Of a DNA stretch of 17,597 bases, positions 1 through 7,256 are shown one piece after another (positions within the stretch are counted from its first letter, which is position 1; each line of letters opens with the position of its first letter). The position numbers were made by a program, and so were the translations under genes. The notes below the pieces were generated by a model. The model did not search any database. It was not told where the DNA came from and saw only the letters and a program-made list of their open reading frames with translations. The DNA comes from Bacteroidales bacterium UBA6360 (GTDB taxonomy: Bacteria; Bacteroidota; Bacteroidia; Bacteroidales; UBA932): the NCBI GenBank assembly GCA_002440085.1, contig DJRM01000064.1, positions 1 through 17,597 on the forward strand, read 5' to 3'.

Positions 1-525
1 TCGGCACGACCTTTCTACCAGAGTGCTACGATAATGAACCTTCCTCCGATAGAGGAAGTTAAATATGCGGAATTTTGCCGGAGACATTTTGCGTCGGCCG
101 GGAAGATTTTGGACGACGATGTCGTTCCTGAACTGTATTCGAGGTTTGACGGAACCACTTTCTACCTTCAGAAAGTCATGAATATACTTTTTATGAGGAC
201 TGGTGATGGGGAAACCTGTGTGAAGGGGATGATTGACGATGCCGTTGACTATATAATAGACTTCAGTTCCGAGACGTATGGTGACCTGCTGTATCAGCTG
301 CCGGAGAAGCAGAAGCTGACGCTGCTCGCCATTGCTCAGGAAGGCAAGGCTTCCGGCATCACTTCGGGAGATTTTGTCTCCAAGTATTCCCTCGCGTCGC
401 CGAGTTCGGTAAGTTCCGCGGCAAACGGACTTCTTGACAAGGGGCTTTTGACCTGTAGCCGTGGAGTATGGCGTGTGTATGACCTTTTCTTCGAAATCTG
501 GCTTCGTGACAGGTATCTGAAATAG
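1..525 (+). CDS. AAA-type ATPase, C-terminal part (5' end outside window)
   Basis: The frame is open from base 1 (S-A-R-P-F-Y-Q-S-A-T-I before the first ATG at 34) and ends with TAG at 523-525, so this is the 3' part of a longer gene and not a gene starting at 34. The visible part resembles the end of Bacteroidetes ATP-binding proteins of the archaeal-ATPase type (ATPase_2 / AAA group). It has an RPFYQSA-like stretch after the nucleotide-binding core, a helical lid with YSRFDGTTFYLQKVMN, and a C-terminal winged-helix-like segment (LPEKQKLTLLAIAQEG, then SSVSSAANGLLDKGLL) ending in VYDLFFEIWLRDRYLK. The Walker A and B motifs would lie upstream of the window. The gene converges with the sigma factor gene and is probably unrelated to the glycan locus. 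The family assignment rests on overall resemblance; the cellular role is unknown. Confidence 0.8.
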   Translation, partial: SARPFYQSATIMNLPPIEEVKYAEFCRRHFASAGKILDDDVVPELYSRFDGTTFYLQKVMNILFMRTGDGETCVKGMIDDAVDYIIDFSSETYGDLLYQLPEKQKLTLLAIAQEGKASGITSGDFVSKYSLASPSSVSSAANGLLDKGLLTCSRGVWRVYDLFFEIWLRDRYLK

Positions 526-576
526 TTGCTGACGGCTTGGGTAAGCAGGGGATTTTCGAGACAATGACAGAACTGA

Positions 577-592
577 CAAGATACATATCTTG
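577..592. repeat. Short perfect inverted repeat between convergent genes
   Basis: CAAGATA and TATCTTG form a 7-base perfect inverted repeat separated by only two bases, in the 83-base gap between the converging ATPase and sigma factor genes. It could act as a weak bidirectional transcription end. However, the unpaired loop is very small, the stem is A+T-rich, and no T-tract follows on either strand, so a terminator role is only a guess. Confidence 0.3.
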
Positions 593-608
593 AAGCCTTG
601 CGGTTGGC

Positions 609-1160
609 CTAAAGAAAGTCACGCAGGCGTATGCGGAGTTCCTCGAGAACTTTTGACATACGCCATGCTATCGTTTTCGGCGACACATGCATGATGTCGG
701 CGATTTCTTTGTAACTCTTGTTTTGGAAACGGTTCATCTCGAAGGCTTCGCGGTACTCGACGGGGAGGTTGGCGAGAGCCGTTTCCAGGCACTGTGCAAG
801 TTCGTTTATTATGTCTATGTCCTGGATTCCTTCCATGGACATCTCCGCACGGACACGGATGGAATCGTGTGCCTTCTCTATTATATCCCTGTGGTTCAGC
901 GACGTGAGACAGCGGTTGCGGACAGCCGTAAAAAGATAGGAATTTATATCCCTTATTGCCGCGTTCATGCGATTTTCCCAGAGGTAAAGCATTACGTCCT
1001 GAACGATGTTTTCGGCCTCTGCTTCGTCATCGATAAATCTTAGGGCGAAGGTGCATAGGATAGGGTATGACCTGACAAACAGGGCATCGAACGCTGCCTT
1101 GTCTCCATTCTTGACTCTTTCTGAGAGCTCGTTCAGGTTTTGGTCCACCTTCTTGACCAT
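609..1160 (-). CDS. ECF-type RNA polymerase sigma factor (Bacteroidetes expansion family)
   Basis: This 183-residue protein has the usual length and layout of an extracytoplasmic-function sigma factor. Region 2 lies at about residues 24-92, with the core-binding/-10 recognition helix around AENIVQDVMLYLWEN (49-63). Region 4 lies at about 122-176, with a helix-turn-helix of the form YKEIADIMHVSPKTIAWRMSK (about 150-170) following LPVEYREAF. It would direct RNA polymerase to the promoters of the adjacent operon. The ATG at 1160 is preceded by an A/G-rich stretch (AAAGAAAG). It is divergent from the FecR-type gene and sits next to an STN-containing transporter. That is the classic arrangement in which the sigma factor is held inactive by its FecR partner until substrate is sensed. 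The family is certain; the target promoters are inferred. Confidence 0.95.
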   Translation of the reverse strand: MVKKVDQNLNELSERVKNGDKAAFDALFVRSYPILCTFALRFIDDEAEAENIVQDVMLYLWENRMNAAIRDINSYLFTAVRNRCLTSLNHRDIIEKAHDSIRVRAEMSMEGIQDIDIINELAQCLETALANLPVEYREAFEMNRFQNKSYKEIADIMHVSPKTIAWRMSKVLEELRIRLRDFL

Positions 1161-1228
1161 CTTTCTTTTGTTTTAGCGTTTTTTGCGGTTGCTCGGTATT
1201 TCTAGTACCCTATGATTGCTCTTTTAGG

Positions 1229-1236
1229 CAAAAGTA
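1229..1236 (-). promoter_or_regulatory. Candidate -7 element (TACTTTTG) for the sigma factor gene
   Basis: On the minus strand the sequence reads TACTTTTG, an exact match to the Bacteroides -7 consensus TAnnTTTG. It lies about 70 bases upstream of the sigma factor ATG. The -33 partner is not convincing: a TTTG occurs at 1253-1250, but only 13 bases upstream, whereas about 19-21 is normal. The call therefore rests on one box and its position. Confidence 0.4.
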
Positions 1237-1284
1237 GGCACTTTGAACGCAAATTCATATAGATGAAAAAAATTTTAGAACAAA

Positions 1285-1325
1285 TTGTTTTTGAATAGTC
1301 TTATTGAATGTCAAGTTGTTTTTGA
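1285..1325 (+). promoter_or_regulatory. Repeated TTGTTTTTGA boxes upstream of the FecR gene; candidate promoter region
   Basis: The 10-mer TTGTTTTTGA occurs twice, at 1285-1294 and 1316-1325, with a 31-base period, just before the FecR start at 1354. Read as a promoter, the first copy supplies TTTG (1290-1293) and the second supplies TGTTTTTG (1317-1324), one mismatch from TAnnTTTG. The 23-base spacing is slightly long. Alternatively, the repeats could be the ECF sigma factor's own recognition site or a regulator site. The 193-base gap 1161-1353 is A+T-rich near this point, and I see no gene in it. Confidence 0.3.
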
Positions 1326-1353
1326 GGATTGTCAGACTTTTCAAAATAGGAAA

Positions 1354-2259
1354 ATGAATTCAAATAAAGACATTCTGGATTTTGTGATTGACGTTGCCGG
1401 CAACACAAGGAAATTGAATACAGGAAAGGCTCTGGAGCGGGTGAACGTAAGTATTGTCGCTGAGCGCCGGCGCCGGTTCTTGAACAGTCTCTGCAAAGTG
1501 GCTGCTGTCATGAGTGTTCCGCTTGCAGCGCTGTCTGCATGGAGTCTTTTCCAACAGTTCGGGGAAAGCTCTGAGGAGGCTACGTTTGTTGAGGTTCGCG
1601 CCACTTCCGGGATGATTGCGGAAATAACTCTCCCGGATAGTTCAAGTGTATGGCTTAATTCCGGCTCCACACTGCGTTATCCTTCACGCTTCGGTGACAC
1701 CCGTGACGTGGAGCTGCACGGCGAGGCTTATTTTAAGGTGGCAAAGGACGTTGCCCATAAATTTCATGTCAAGACTTCGGGCATGACGATAGAGGTGGTC
1801 GGTACAGAGTTCAATGTCGATGCATATGATGACCCGGGGCGCTCGCTCAAGACGACTCTTGTGAACGGGGCGATAAATATGCACTACAGCGATGCTGAAG
1901 AAAAGGCTCACATTCTGAAAATATATCCGGGACAATGTGCGGTGATGAACGCCGACACAAAGACTGTTGCTCTATCTGTAGCGGATTCGGCCGTAGCGTC
2001 GTCCTGGAGATATGGGAAAATATATCTGAACCATACGCCTGCCGCCGAAGCTCTTCGCATGATAGAGAACCGTTATAATGTGCGCTTTGATGTTAAGAAT
2101 GAACGGATATATGAGCACTGCTTTACCGGACAGTTCGTGAACCAGCGGCTTGATGTCGTTCTTGATCATTTCAGCCTGTCGGCTGGGATGAAATTCCGAC
2201 GTCAGCCGTCCCATGACGGGAATAACGTAACGGGACATGAAATCATTGAAGTACGTTGA
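1354..2259 (+). CDS. FecR-type anti-sigma factor
   Basis: I chose the ATG at 1354 (301 residues, preceded by ATAGGAAA) over an in-frame TTG at 1285, because the extra 23 residues look like noncoding promoter DNA. The N-terminal ~43 residues are polar and basic and would bind the sigma factor in the cytoplasm. A single membrane helix lies at about 47-66. The periplasmic FecR domain covers about 80-185, with LPDSSSVWLNSGSTLRYP and GEAYFKVAKD as family hallmarks. A C-terminal DUF4974-like domain (about 225-300) carries YLNHTPAAEALRMIENRYNV and FTGQF. The protein would hold the divergent ECF sigma factor inactive and receive the signal from the STN domain of the transporter downstream. The 60-base gap to that transporter gene contains no obvious promoter, so co-transcription is likely. 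Confidence 0.93.
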   Translation: MNSNKDILDFVIDVAGNTRKLNTGKALERVNVSIVAERRRRFLNSLCKVAAVMSVPLAALSAWSLFQQFGESSEEATFVEVRATSGMIAEITLPDSSSVWLNSGSTLRYPSRFGDTRDVELHGEAYFKVAKDVAHKFHVKTSGMTIEVVGTEFNVDAYDDPGRSLKTTLVNGAINMHYSDAEEKAHILKIYPGQCAVMNADTKTVALSVADSAVASSWRYGKIYLNHTPAAEALRMIENRYNVRFDVKNERIYEHCFTGQFVNQRLDVVLDHFSLSAGMKFRRQPSHDGNNVTGHEIIEVR

Positions 2260-2319
2260 GTTCCTTTTGCGGTCAAATTCGTTTTTCATCTTTCCACGTT
2301 AATACACAAACTGATATAT

Positions 2320-5300
2320 ATGAAATACTTACAAAAAATGATTGTCCTGTTGGCCTGTGCAATGCTTCCGTTCGTTGCAGCGGCTCAGTGGAGCGGCGGG
2401 ATAACGCTTAGCGTGAAGGATGCACCGCTTTCTGAGGTTCTTCCTCAGATTGAGAGTCAGAGCGGCTACACATTCTTTTACAGCGACGGCACGCTCGACC
2501 CGTCGGCAAAGGTTAGCCTGAATGTCGTGAACGCATCGCTGAAGCAGGTCCTTGATGAAATTTTCGCGGGGCTTCCTGTCGGATGGTCGCTTATGGAGGG
2601 GAATATTATTCTTTCGCCGGTTTTGGAAAAAAGTACTGCCACTACGGCTAAGGAAGTCAGTCCGATACTGCGCGGACGCGTGACCGACGAGAATGGTGCC
2701 CCTGTAATAGGTGCTGTTGTGATGTCATTGAATGACAGCGGGAAAGCTGCGGTTGCCGATTCTGACGGAAACTTCTCCATCTCTGTTGGAAAGAGTGAAA
2801 GACTGAGCATTTCCTGCCTCGGCTATTCGGAACTGACTATAATGGCCGAACCTTCGGACAAGGTGCAGACCTTTGTGCTTAGAGAGGATTTCCAGAAGCT
2901 TGATGAACTCGTGGTTGTGGGCTATGGTTCTCAGAAAAGAAGCGATGTGACAGGAGCAATAGCGTCAGTCAAGGCCGATGTGCTTAACCGGACTCCGACT
3001 GTGAGCGTCGGGGAGATGCTCAGGGGTGCTGCAGCCGGTGTGCAGGTGCGGACGAACAGCGCGGAACCGGGCGGCTCGTCGGCGGTTCTTATTCGTGGGC
3101 GGCGTTCGCTTTCGGGCGACAACTCACCGCTCTACATAGTCGACGGCGTGCCTATGAGTGGAATAGATGACATAAATTCAGCCGACATAGAGAGCATGGA
3201 GATACTCAAGGACGCTTCTTCTCAGTCGATTTACGGCGCTCGTGCGGCTAACGGTGTCATACTTGTCACGACCAAGCGCGGAACCGCAGATCGACTAAGG
3301 GTGAGCTACAGCGGATATGCCTCCGTCCAGGACATCAACAGAAATTGCGAGTTCTACAACGGCGAGGAATGGGCTGCCTACAGAAAGGAAGCCTACATCC
3401 AGGCCTATGGTTCGTACGATGAAGCGAGCTGCTTCCCGGGATTGATGGGGCAGGTGAAGAATTCTGGAGAATACGTCGATTGGGAGAAGCTCATGATACG
3501 CAAGGCCGTGCAACACAAGCATGATGTCCTCGTTCAGTCCGGCAATGACAAAACGAAGTTTGCGCTCGGGATAGGAGGATATTTTCAGGACGGTATGGTC
3601 ATAAATTCCGGATTCCAGAAGATCTCCGGTCGTCTGAACATCGACCACAAGCTTACGAAGAAATTATCTGTAGGCGCGAATCTCACATATTCCCATTCTT
3701 GGAAGCAAACCGCCGATGGTACGTTCAACACTTTCATAACCATGCCTCCGCTTGCGAAGGTCTACGAGGACGACGGGACGACGCTTCGCAAGGACGTGAC
3801 CGAGGCCGGTGAGTCCCACTACAATCCATTGTGGAATATTAACAATTCAAAATATCGTACGCTCACCACCCGTCAGCTCTACAATGTATTCGCTGACTGG
3901 AAGATTGTGAAGGGACTTAGCTGGCGTTTCAACGCGAGTATGAACACCCGTGGCGTGGAGTCCGATTCCTACCTCGGACAGCGGCACACGTCTGCGGTTT
4001 CTGCTGGACAAAAGGGACGTGCGTCTGTGTCAAGGAGCACGAACAATGACTATCTTGTGGAGAACATCCTGAACTACAGCGGAAAGTTCCGCGGCGGGCA
4101 CAATCTCGACGCAACGCTCATGCAGAGCGTGAACATTATAACATACAAGACTATGGGCATAAACGGGACGGACTTCGCCAATGACGATCTCTATTGGAAC
4201 GCGATAGGCTCAGCGCAGAATTTCGGTGTGCCATCATACGGCCTTTCCGAGCGCAGAATGGTCTCTTTCCTCGGAAGGCTGCGCTACAACTGGAACGACC
4301 GCTACCTCTTCACGGCTGCGCTTCGTTCGGACGGCTCGTCGGTCTTCGGGGCAAGCCACAAGTTCGGATGGTTCCCGTCCGCCTCGTTTGCATGGAGAGT
4401 AAATCAGGAACCATGGCTCAGGAATGTCGGCTGGATTTCAAATCTGAAACTTCGTCTAAGTTGGGGACAGGTTGGAAATCAGGGCGTTTCTCCATACACC
4501 ACTCTCGGTCTTGCGGACAAATATCTCACCGAGTTTGACGGGACGGCCGTCGGCTATCTTCCAAGTGGCACCCTTCCAAATCCGGACCTCAAATGGGAGA
4601 CATCCTCATCGTCCAACATTGGACTCGACTTCGGATTCTGGGACGGAAGACTGAGCGGAACGGTGGAACTTTATGACACACAGACCACGGATCTTCTTGT
4701 CTATAAGTCGCTGAGCCAGTCCCTCGGCTATGTCAACCAGCTCGTGAACATGGGAGCGGTGCAGAACCGCGGCGTGGAAGTGACGCTCAATACAGTTCCT
4801 GTGTGCGCGCGAGGCTTCGAGTGGAACCTTGGCCTCACCTTTGCCAAGAACGACAACCGCATAAAGAGAATCGACGGCAGTCTCGACAGTGACGGCAAGC
4901 CGGCTAACGACGTCAACAACAAATGGTTTATCGGAGAGCCGATGAATGTGTATTATGACTATGTGTTTGACGGAATATGGCAAATCGGTGACGATATATC
5001 CTCCTCAAGCATGCCGGATGCGAACCCTGGTGACATAAGAATCCGAGACGTCAACGGCGACGGACGCATAGATGTTGACGACCGTGTGGTGATGAGGCGC
5101 GACCCGGATTGGATAGGCACACTCTCGACCTCGTTCAGCTGGAAGGGGATAGACCTCTCCGCGGAACTCTATGCGTCCGTGGGTGGGACGATATACAACA
5201 AGTACCTCACTTCGTTCGAGACCGGCGGCGACATGACCGGAAAGCGCAACGGACTCCGGCGCAACTACTGGACTGTCAACAATCCGTCCAACGAGGCTCC

Positions 5301-5565
5301 CGCCCCGAACATGACCCAACCGCCTGCATACATCACCGCGCTTGGCTATCAGGACGCGACCTATGTCCGTCTTCGAAATGTTCAGATTGGATACACTTTC
5401 CCGAAAAGGCTTGTGGAGAAGGCGTATATGCAGAAACTCCGCCTCTATATGACATTCACTAACCTCTGGACACGGACCGACGTGCTCGGCTATGGACCGG
5501 AAGGGGACACGGGTTCATATCCGGAACCTCGGATTTTCCTTTTCGGCCTGAACGTCACATTCTAA
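2320..5565 (+). CDS. SusC/RagA-family TonB-dependent outer-membrane transporter with STN domain
   Basis: This 1081-residue protein is full length for the family. A Sec signal peptide ends near VAAAQ (residues 19-23). It is followed by an STN (secretin/TonB short N-terminal) domain at about 28-98 (LSVKDAPLSEVLPQIESQ), a carboxypeptidase-regulatory-like beta-sandwich at about 115-193 (GRVTDENGAPVIGA), a TonB-box-like segment DELVVVGYG at about 195-203, and the plug. The SusC signature (ADIESMEILKDAS, then IYGARAANGVILVTTKRG) lies at about 288-322. The rest is the 22-strand barrel, ending in a C-terminal phenylalanine (GLNVTF). It should import a glycan or glycoside fragment using TonB energy, with SusD as its lid. 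The STN domain, absent from many SusC proteins, contacts the periplasmic part of FecR and explains the sigma/anti-sigma pair. The substrate is unknown. Confidence 0.97.
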   Translation: MKYLQKMIVLLACAMLPFVAAAQWSGGITLSVKDAPLSEVLPQIESQSGYTFFYSDGTLDPSAKVSLNVVNASLKQVLDEIFAGLPVGWSLMEGNIILSPVLEKSTATTAKEVSPILRGRVTDENGAPVIGAVVMSLNDSGKAAVADSDGNFSISVGKSERLSISCLGYSELTIMAEPSDKVQTFVLREDFQKLDELVVVGYGSQKRSDVTGAIASVKADVLNRTPTVSVGEMLRGAAAGVQVRTNSAEPGGSSAVLIRGRRSLSGDNSPLYIVDGVPMSGIDDINSADIESMEILKDASSQSIYGARAANGVILVTTKRGTADRLRVSYSGYASVQDINRNCEFYNGEEWAAYRKEAYIQAYGSYDEASCFPGLMGQVKNSGEYVDWEKLMIRKAVQHKHDVLVQSGNDKTKFALGIGGYFQDGMVINSGFQKISGRLNIDHKLTKKLSVGANLTYSHSWKQTADGTFNTFITMPPLAKVYEDDGTTLRKDVTEAGESHYNPLWNINNSKYRTLTTRQLYNVFADWKIVKGLSWRFNASMNTRGVESDSYLGQRHTSAVSAGQKGRASVSRSTNNDYLVENILNYSGKFRGGHNLDATLMQSVNIITYKTMGINGTDFANDDLYWNAIGSAQNFGVPSYGLSERRMVSFLGRLRYNWNDRYLFTAALRSDGSSVFGASHKFGWFPSASFAWRVNQEPWLRNVGWISNLKLRLSWGQVGNQGVSPYTTLGLADKYLTEFDGTAVGYLPSGTLPNPDLKWETSSSSNIGLDFGFWDGRLSGTVELYDTQTTDLLVYKSLSQSLGYVNQLVNMGAVQNRGVEVTLNTVPVCARGFEWNLGLTFAKNDNRIKRIDGSLDSDGKPANDVNNKWFIGEPMNVYYDYVFDGIWQIGDDISSSSMPDANPGDIRIRDVNGDGRIDVDDRVVMRRDPDWIGTLSTSFSWKGIDLSAELYASVGGTIYNKYLTSFETGGDMTGKRNGLRRNYWTVNNPSNEAPAPNMTQPPAYITALGYQDATYVRLRNVQIGYTFPKRLVEKAYMQKLRLYMTFTNLWTRTDVLGYGPEGDTGSYPEPRIFLFGLNVTF

Positions 5566-5577
5566 AACTATATTTCG

Positions 5578-7218
5578 ATGATGAAAGAATTTATCAAGTC
5601 GGCAGGCTCTTCCATAAGGGCGGTGCGCCGCACAATTATATCTTTATTCGTGTTTTCGGGAATACTATGCTCCTGCTCGAAATTTCTGAAGGAGGAAAAC
5701 AAGACGCAGTATTCCGTCGATTACATATATTCCTCTCCGGAAGGCCTCAAACTCGCTGTGAACGCCCTCTATTCGCTTCAGCGTGGGCTTTTCGGTGACA
5801 ATAACGGAAATGAGAGCCCTACATGGTGGGCGCTTGAACGAGGAACTGACATTGTCGCGAGTTGTGGCGGGACGGGCAATTTCTACGGAATTTATGACCC
5901 GAGTTATCTCAAGCCTTCTTCCTCGCAGGTCGGCATCCTGTGGAAGACGCTCTATCAGATAATAGGGCGCTGCAACGAAATCATCTGGTACGGGGAACGG
6001 ATGGAGGACAGCGAGGATTTGAGAATCGCGATATCAGAGGCACGCTGCTTCAGGGCACAGTCGTATTTCCATCTATTTCGGGTCTATGATCGCATCTGGC
6101 TGAACACCGTTCCAGTGACGAGTGCTAATGTGGGAGATGAACGCGAGTATCGCGCCGCTGCCCCGTCGGAGGTATATGACCTGCTTTATGGAGACCTTGA
6201 ATATGCGGCGGAGAACCTGCCGTGGAAATCTTATGAGAGCGGGCGCTTCAATCAGGCGACGGCGCGTCATCTGTTAGCCAAGGTGGCGCTCTGGAAGAAG
6301 GACTGGCAGACTGCGCTCGACCAGATTGACGCGATTGAGGAATCAAAGCAATTCTCCCTGCTCGATTCACCGGCCGCCGTGTTTAACGCAGCTGACCTGA
6401 ATCATTCCGAGGCGCTGATGACCCAACAATGGAGCGATCAGCCTGGAGGAAACTTTTCCGCAGTAACACCAAAGGGCAGCCAGTTCTGCACGCTTTTCAT
6501 CGCGCAGTATAGAACCGCTTTGGGTGGAAAGGACGACGAGAGTTGCTCGGCGGAGAACTGGGGCTACACCTTCGGGCGCATCCTTCCGAACCCATATCTG
6601 CTCTCGCTCTATGATCAATCAAAGGATAGGCGTTGGAACGACTGGTACATCCACCGCTACCGAAATACCCGCAATGTTGAGGTTACCTACAACAGCGTTA
6701 AGGTGAAGCCGGGGGAGTTTCTTCCATCTCATACGGGAGGCAGCGGTGATCCGCGCTACACGATGCCCGGCTGCACAAAATGGGGCGATGTCTGGACAAA
6801 GACACCGGCGGAGAAACGCGGGTTTAAGGACGTGATACTCTATCGTCTCGCCGACAGCTATCTTGTCGGTGCGGAGGCTGCTTTGAGGCTGGGCGACCAG
6901 ACGAAGGCGAAGTTCTATTTCAACAAGACATGGCAGAGAGCCGGGAATGACGAGTTTACAGGGATGCTGACCATGCAGGACATTATCAACGAAGAGGCTC
7001 GCGAACTGGCGTTCGAGAATGACCGGTGGTTTTTCCTGAAGCGGCTCGGAATCCTGATTGACCAGGTTTCGCAGTATGCCGGCAATCCTATTTACGCGGC
7101 CTCCCTAAAGGGCAGGACTAATCTTCCGGCGAATCCGCACTTCGTGCGCTGGCCGATTCCTGAGTCTGAAATTATAAACATGGGAGAGGAAAATTTTCCG
7201 CAGAATCCCGGTTATTAG
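5578..7218 (+). CDS. SusD/RagB-family substrate-binding outer-membrane lipoprotein
   Basis: This 546-residue protein follows the transporter after 12 bases. The signal peptide (basic RRTI, then a hydrophobic stretch) ends in LCSC, so the lipidated cysteine is probably Cys33. The start is one of two adjacent ATGs (5578 or 5581). The N-terminal helical TPR region includes EARCFRAQSYFHLFRVYDR, a clear SusD hallmark. The C-terminal RagB/SusD half includes ADSYLVGAEAALRLGD, then INEEARELAFENDRWFFLKR, and ends with FVRWPIPESEI and NFPQNPGY, the typical SusD ending. It should cap the SusC barrel at the cell surface and bind the incoming ligand. Ligand identity cannot be inferred, because SusD proteins diverge strongly in their binding sites. 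Confidence 0.96.
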   Translation: MMKEFIKSAGSSIRAVRRTIISLFVFSGILCSCSKFLKEENKTQYSVDYIYSSPEGLKLAVNALYSLQRGLFGDNNGNESPTWWALERGTDIVASCGGTGNFYGIYDPSYLKPSSSQVGILWKTLYQIIGRCNEIIWYGERMEDSEDLRIAISEARCFRAQSYFHLFRVYDRIWLNTVPVTSANVGDEREYRAAAPSEVYDLLYGDLEYAAENLPWKSYESGRFNQATARHLLAKVALWKKDWQTALDQIDAIEESKQFSLLDSPAAVFNAADLNHSEALMTQQWSDQPGGNFSAVTPKGSQFCTLFIAQYRTALGGKDDESCSAENWGYTFGRILPNPYLLSLYDQSKDRRWNDWYIHRYRNTRNVEVTYNSVKVKPGEFLPSHTGGSGDPRYTMPGCTKWGDVWTKTPAEKRGFKDVILYRLADSYLVGAEAALRLGDQTKAKFYFNKTWQRAGNDEFTGMLTMQDIINEEARELAFENDRWFFLKRLGILIDQVSQYAGNPIYAASLKGRTNLPANPHFVRWPIPESEIINMGEENFPQNPGY

Positions 7219-7256
7219 ATTAGAATATGATGCTGAATTTTGACAATGTGCTTAAA

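Noticed and set aside
1242..1265. TTTG (1242) plus TATAGATG (1258) as a plus-strand promoter
   Set aside because: The spacing is short and the second box matches the Bacteroides -7 consensus poorly.
1285..1353. TTG start at 1285 for the FecR-type gene
   Set aside because: The added residues do not resemble FecR N-termini and overlap the repeated promoter-like boxes; the ATG at 1354 has a purine-rich site just upstream.
2260..2319. Separate promoter for the SusC gene in the 60-base gap after FecR
   Set aside because: No TAnnTTTG box is present on the plus strand here; co-transcription with FecR is simpler.
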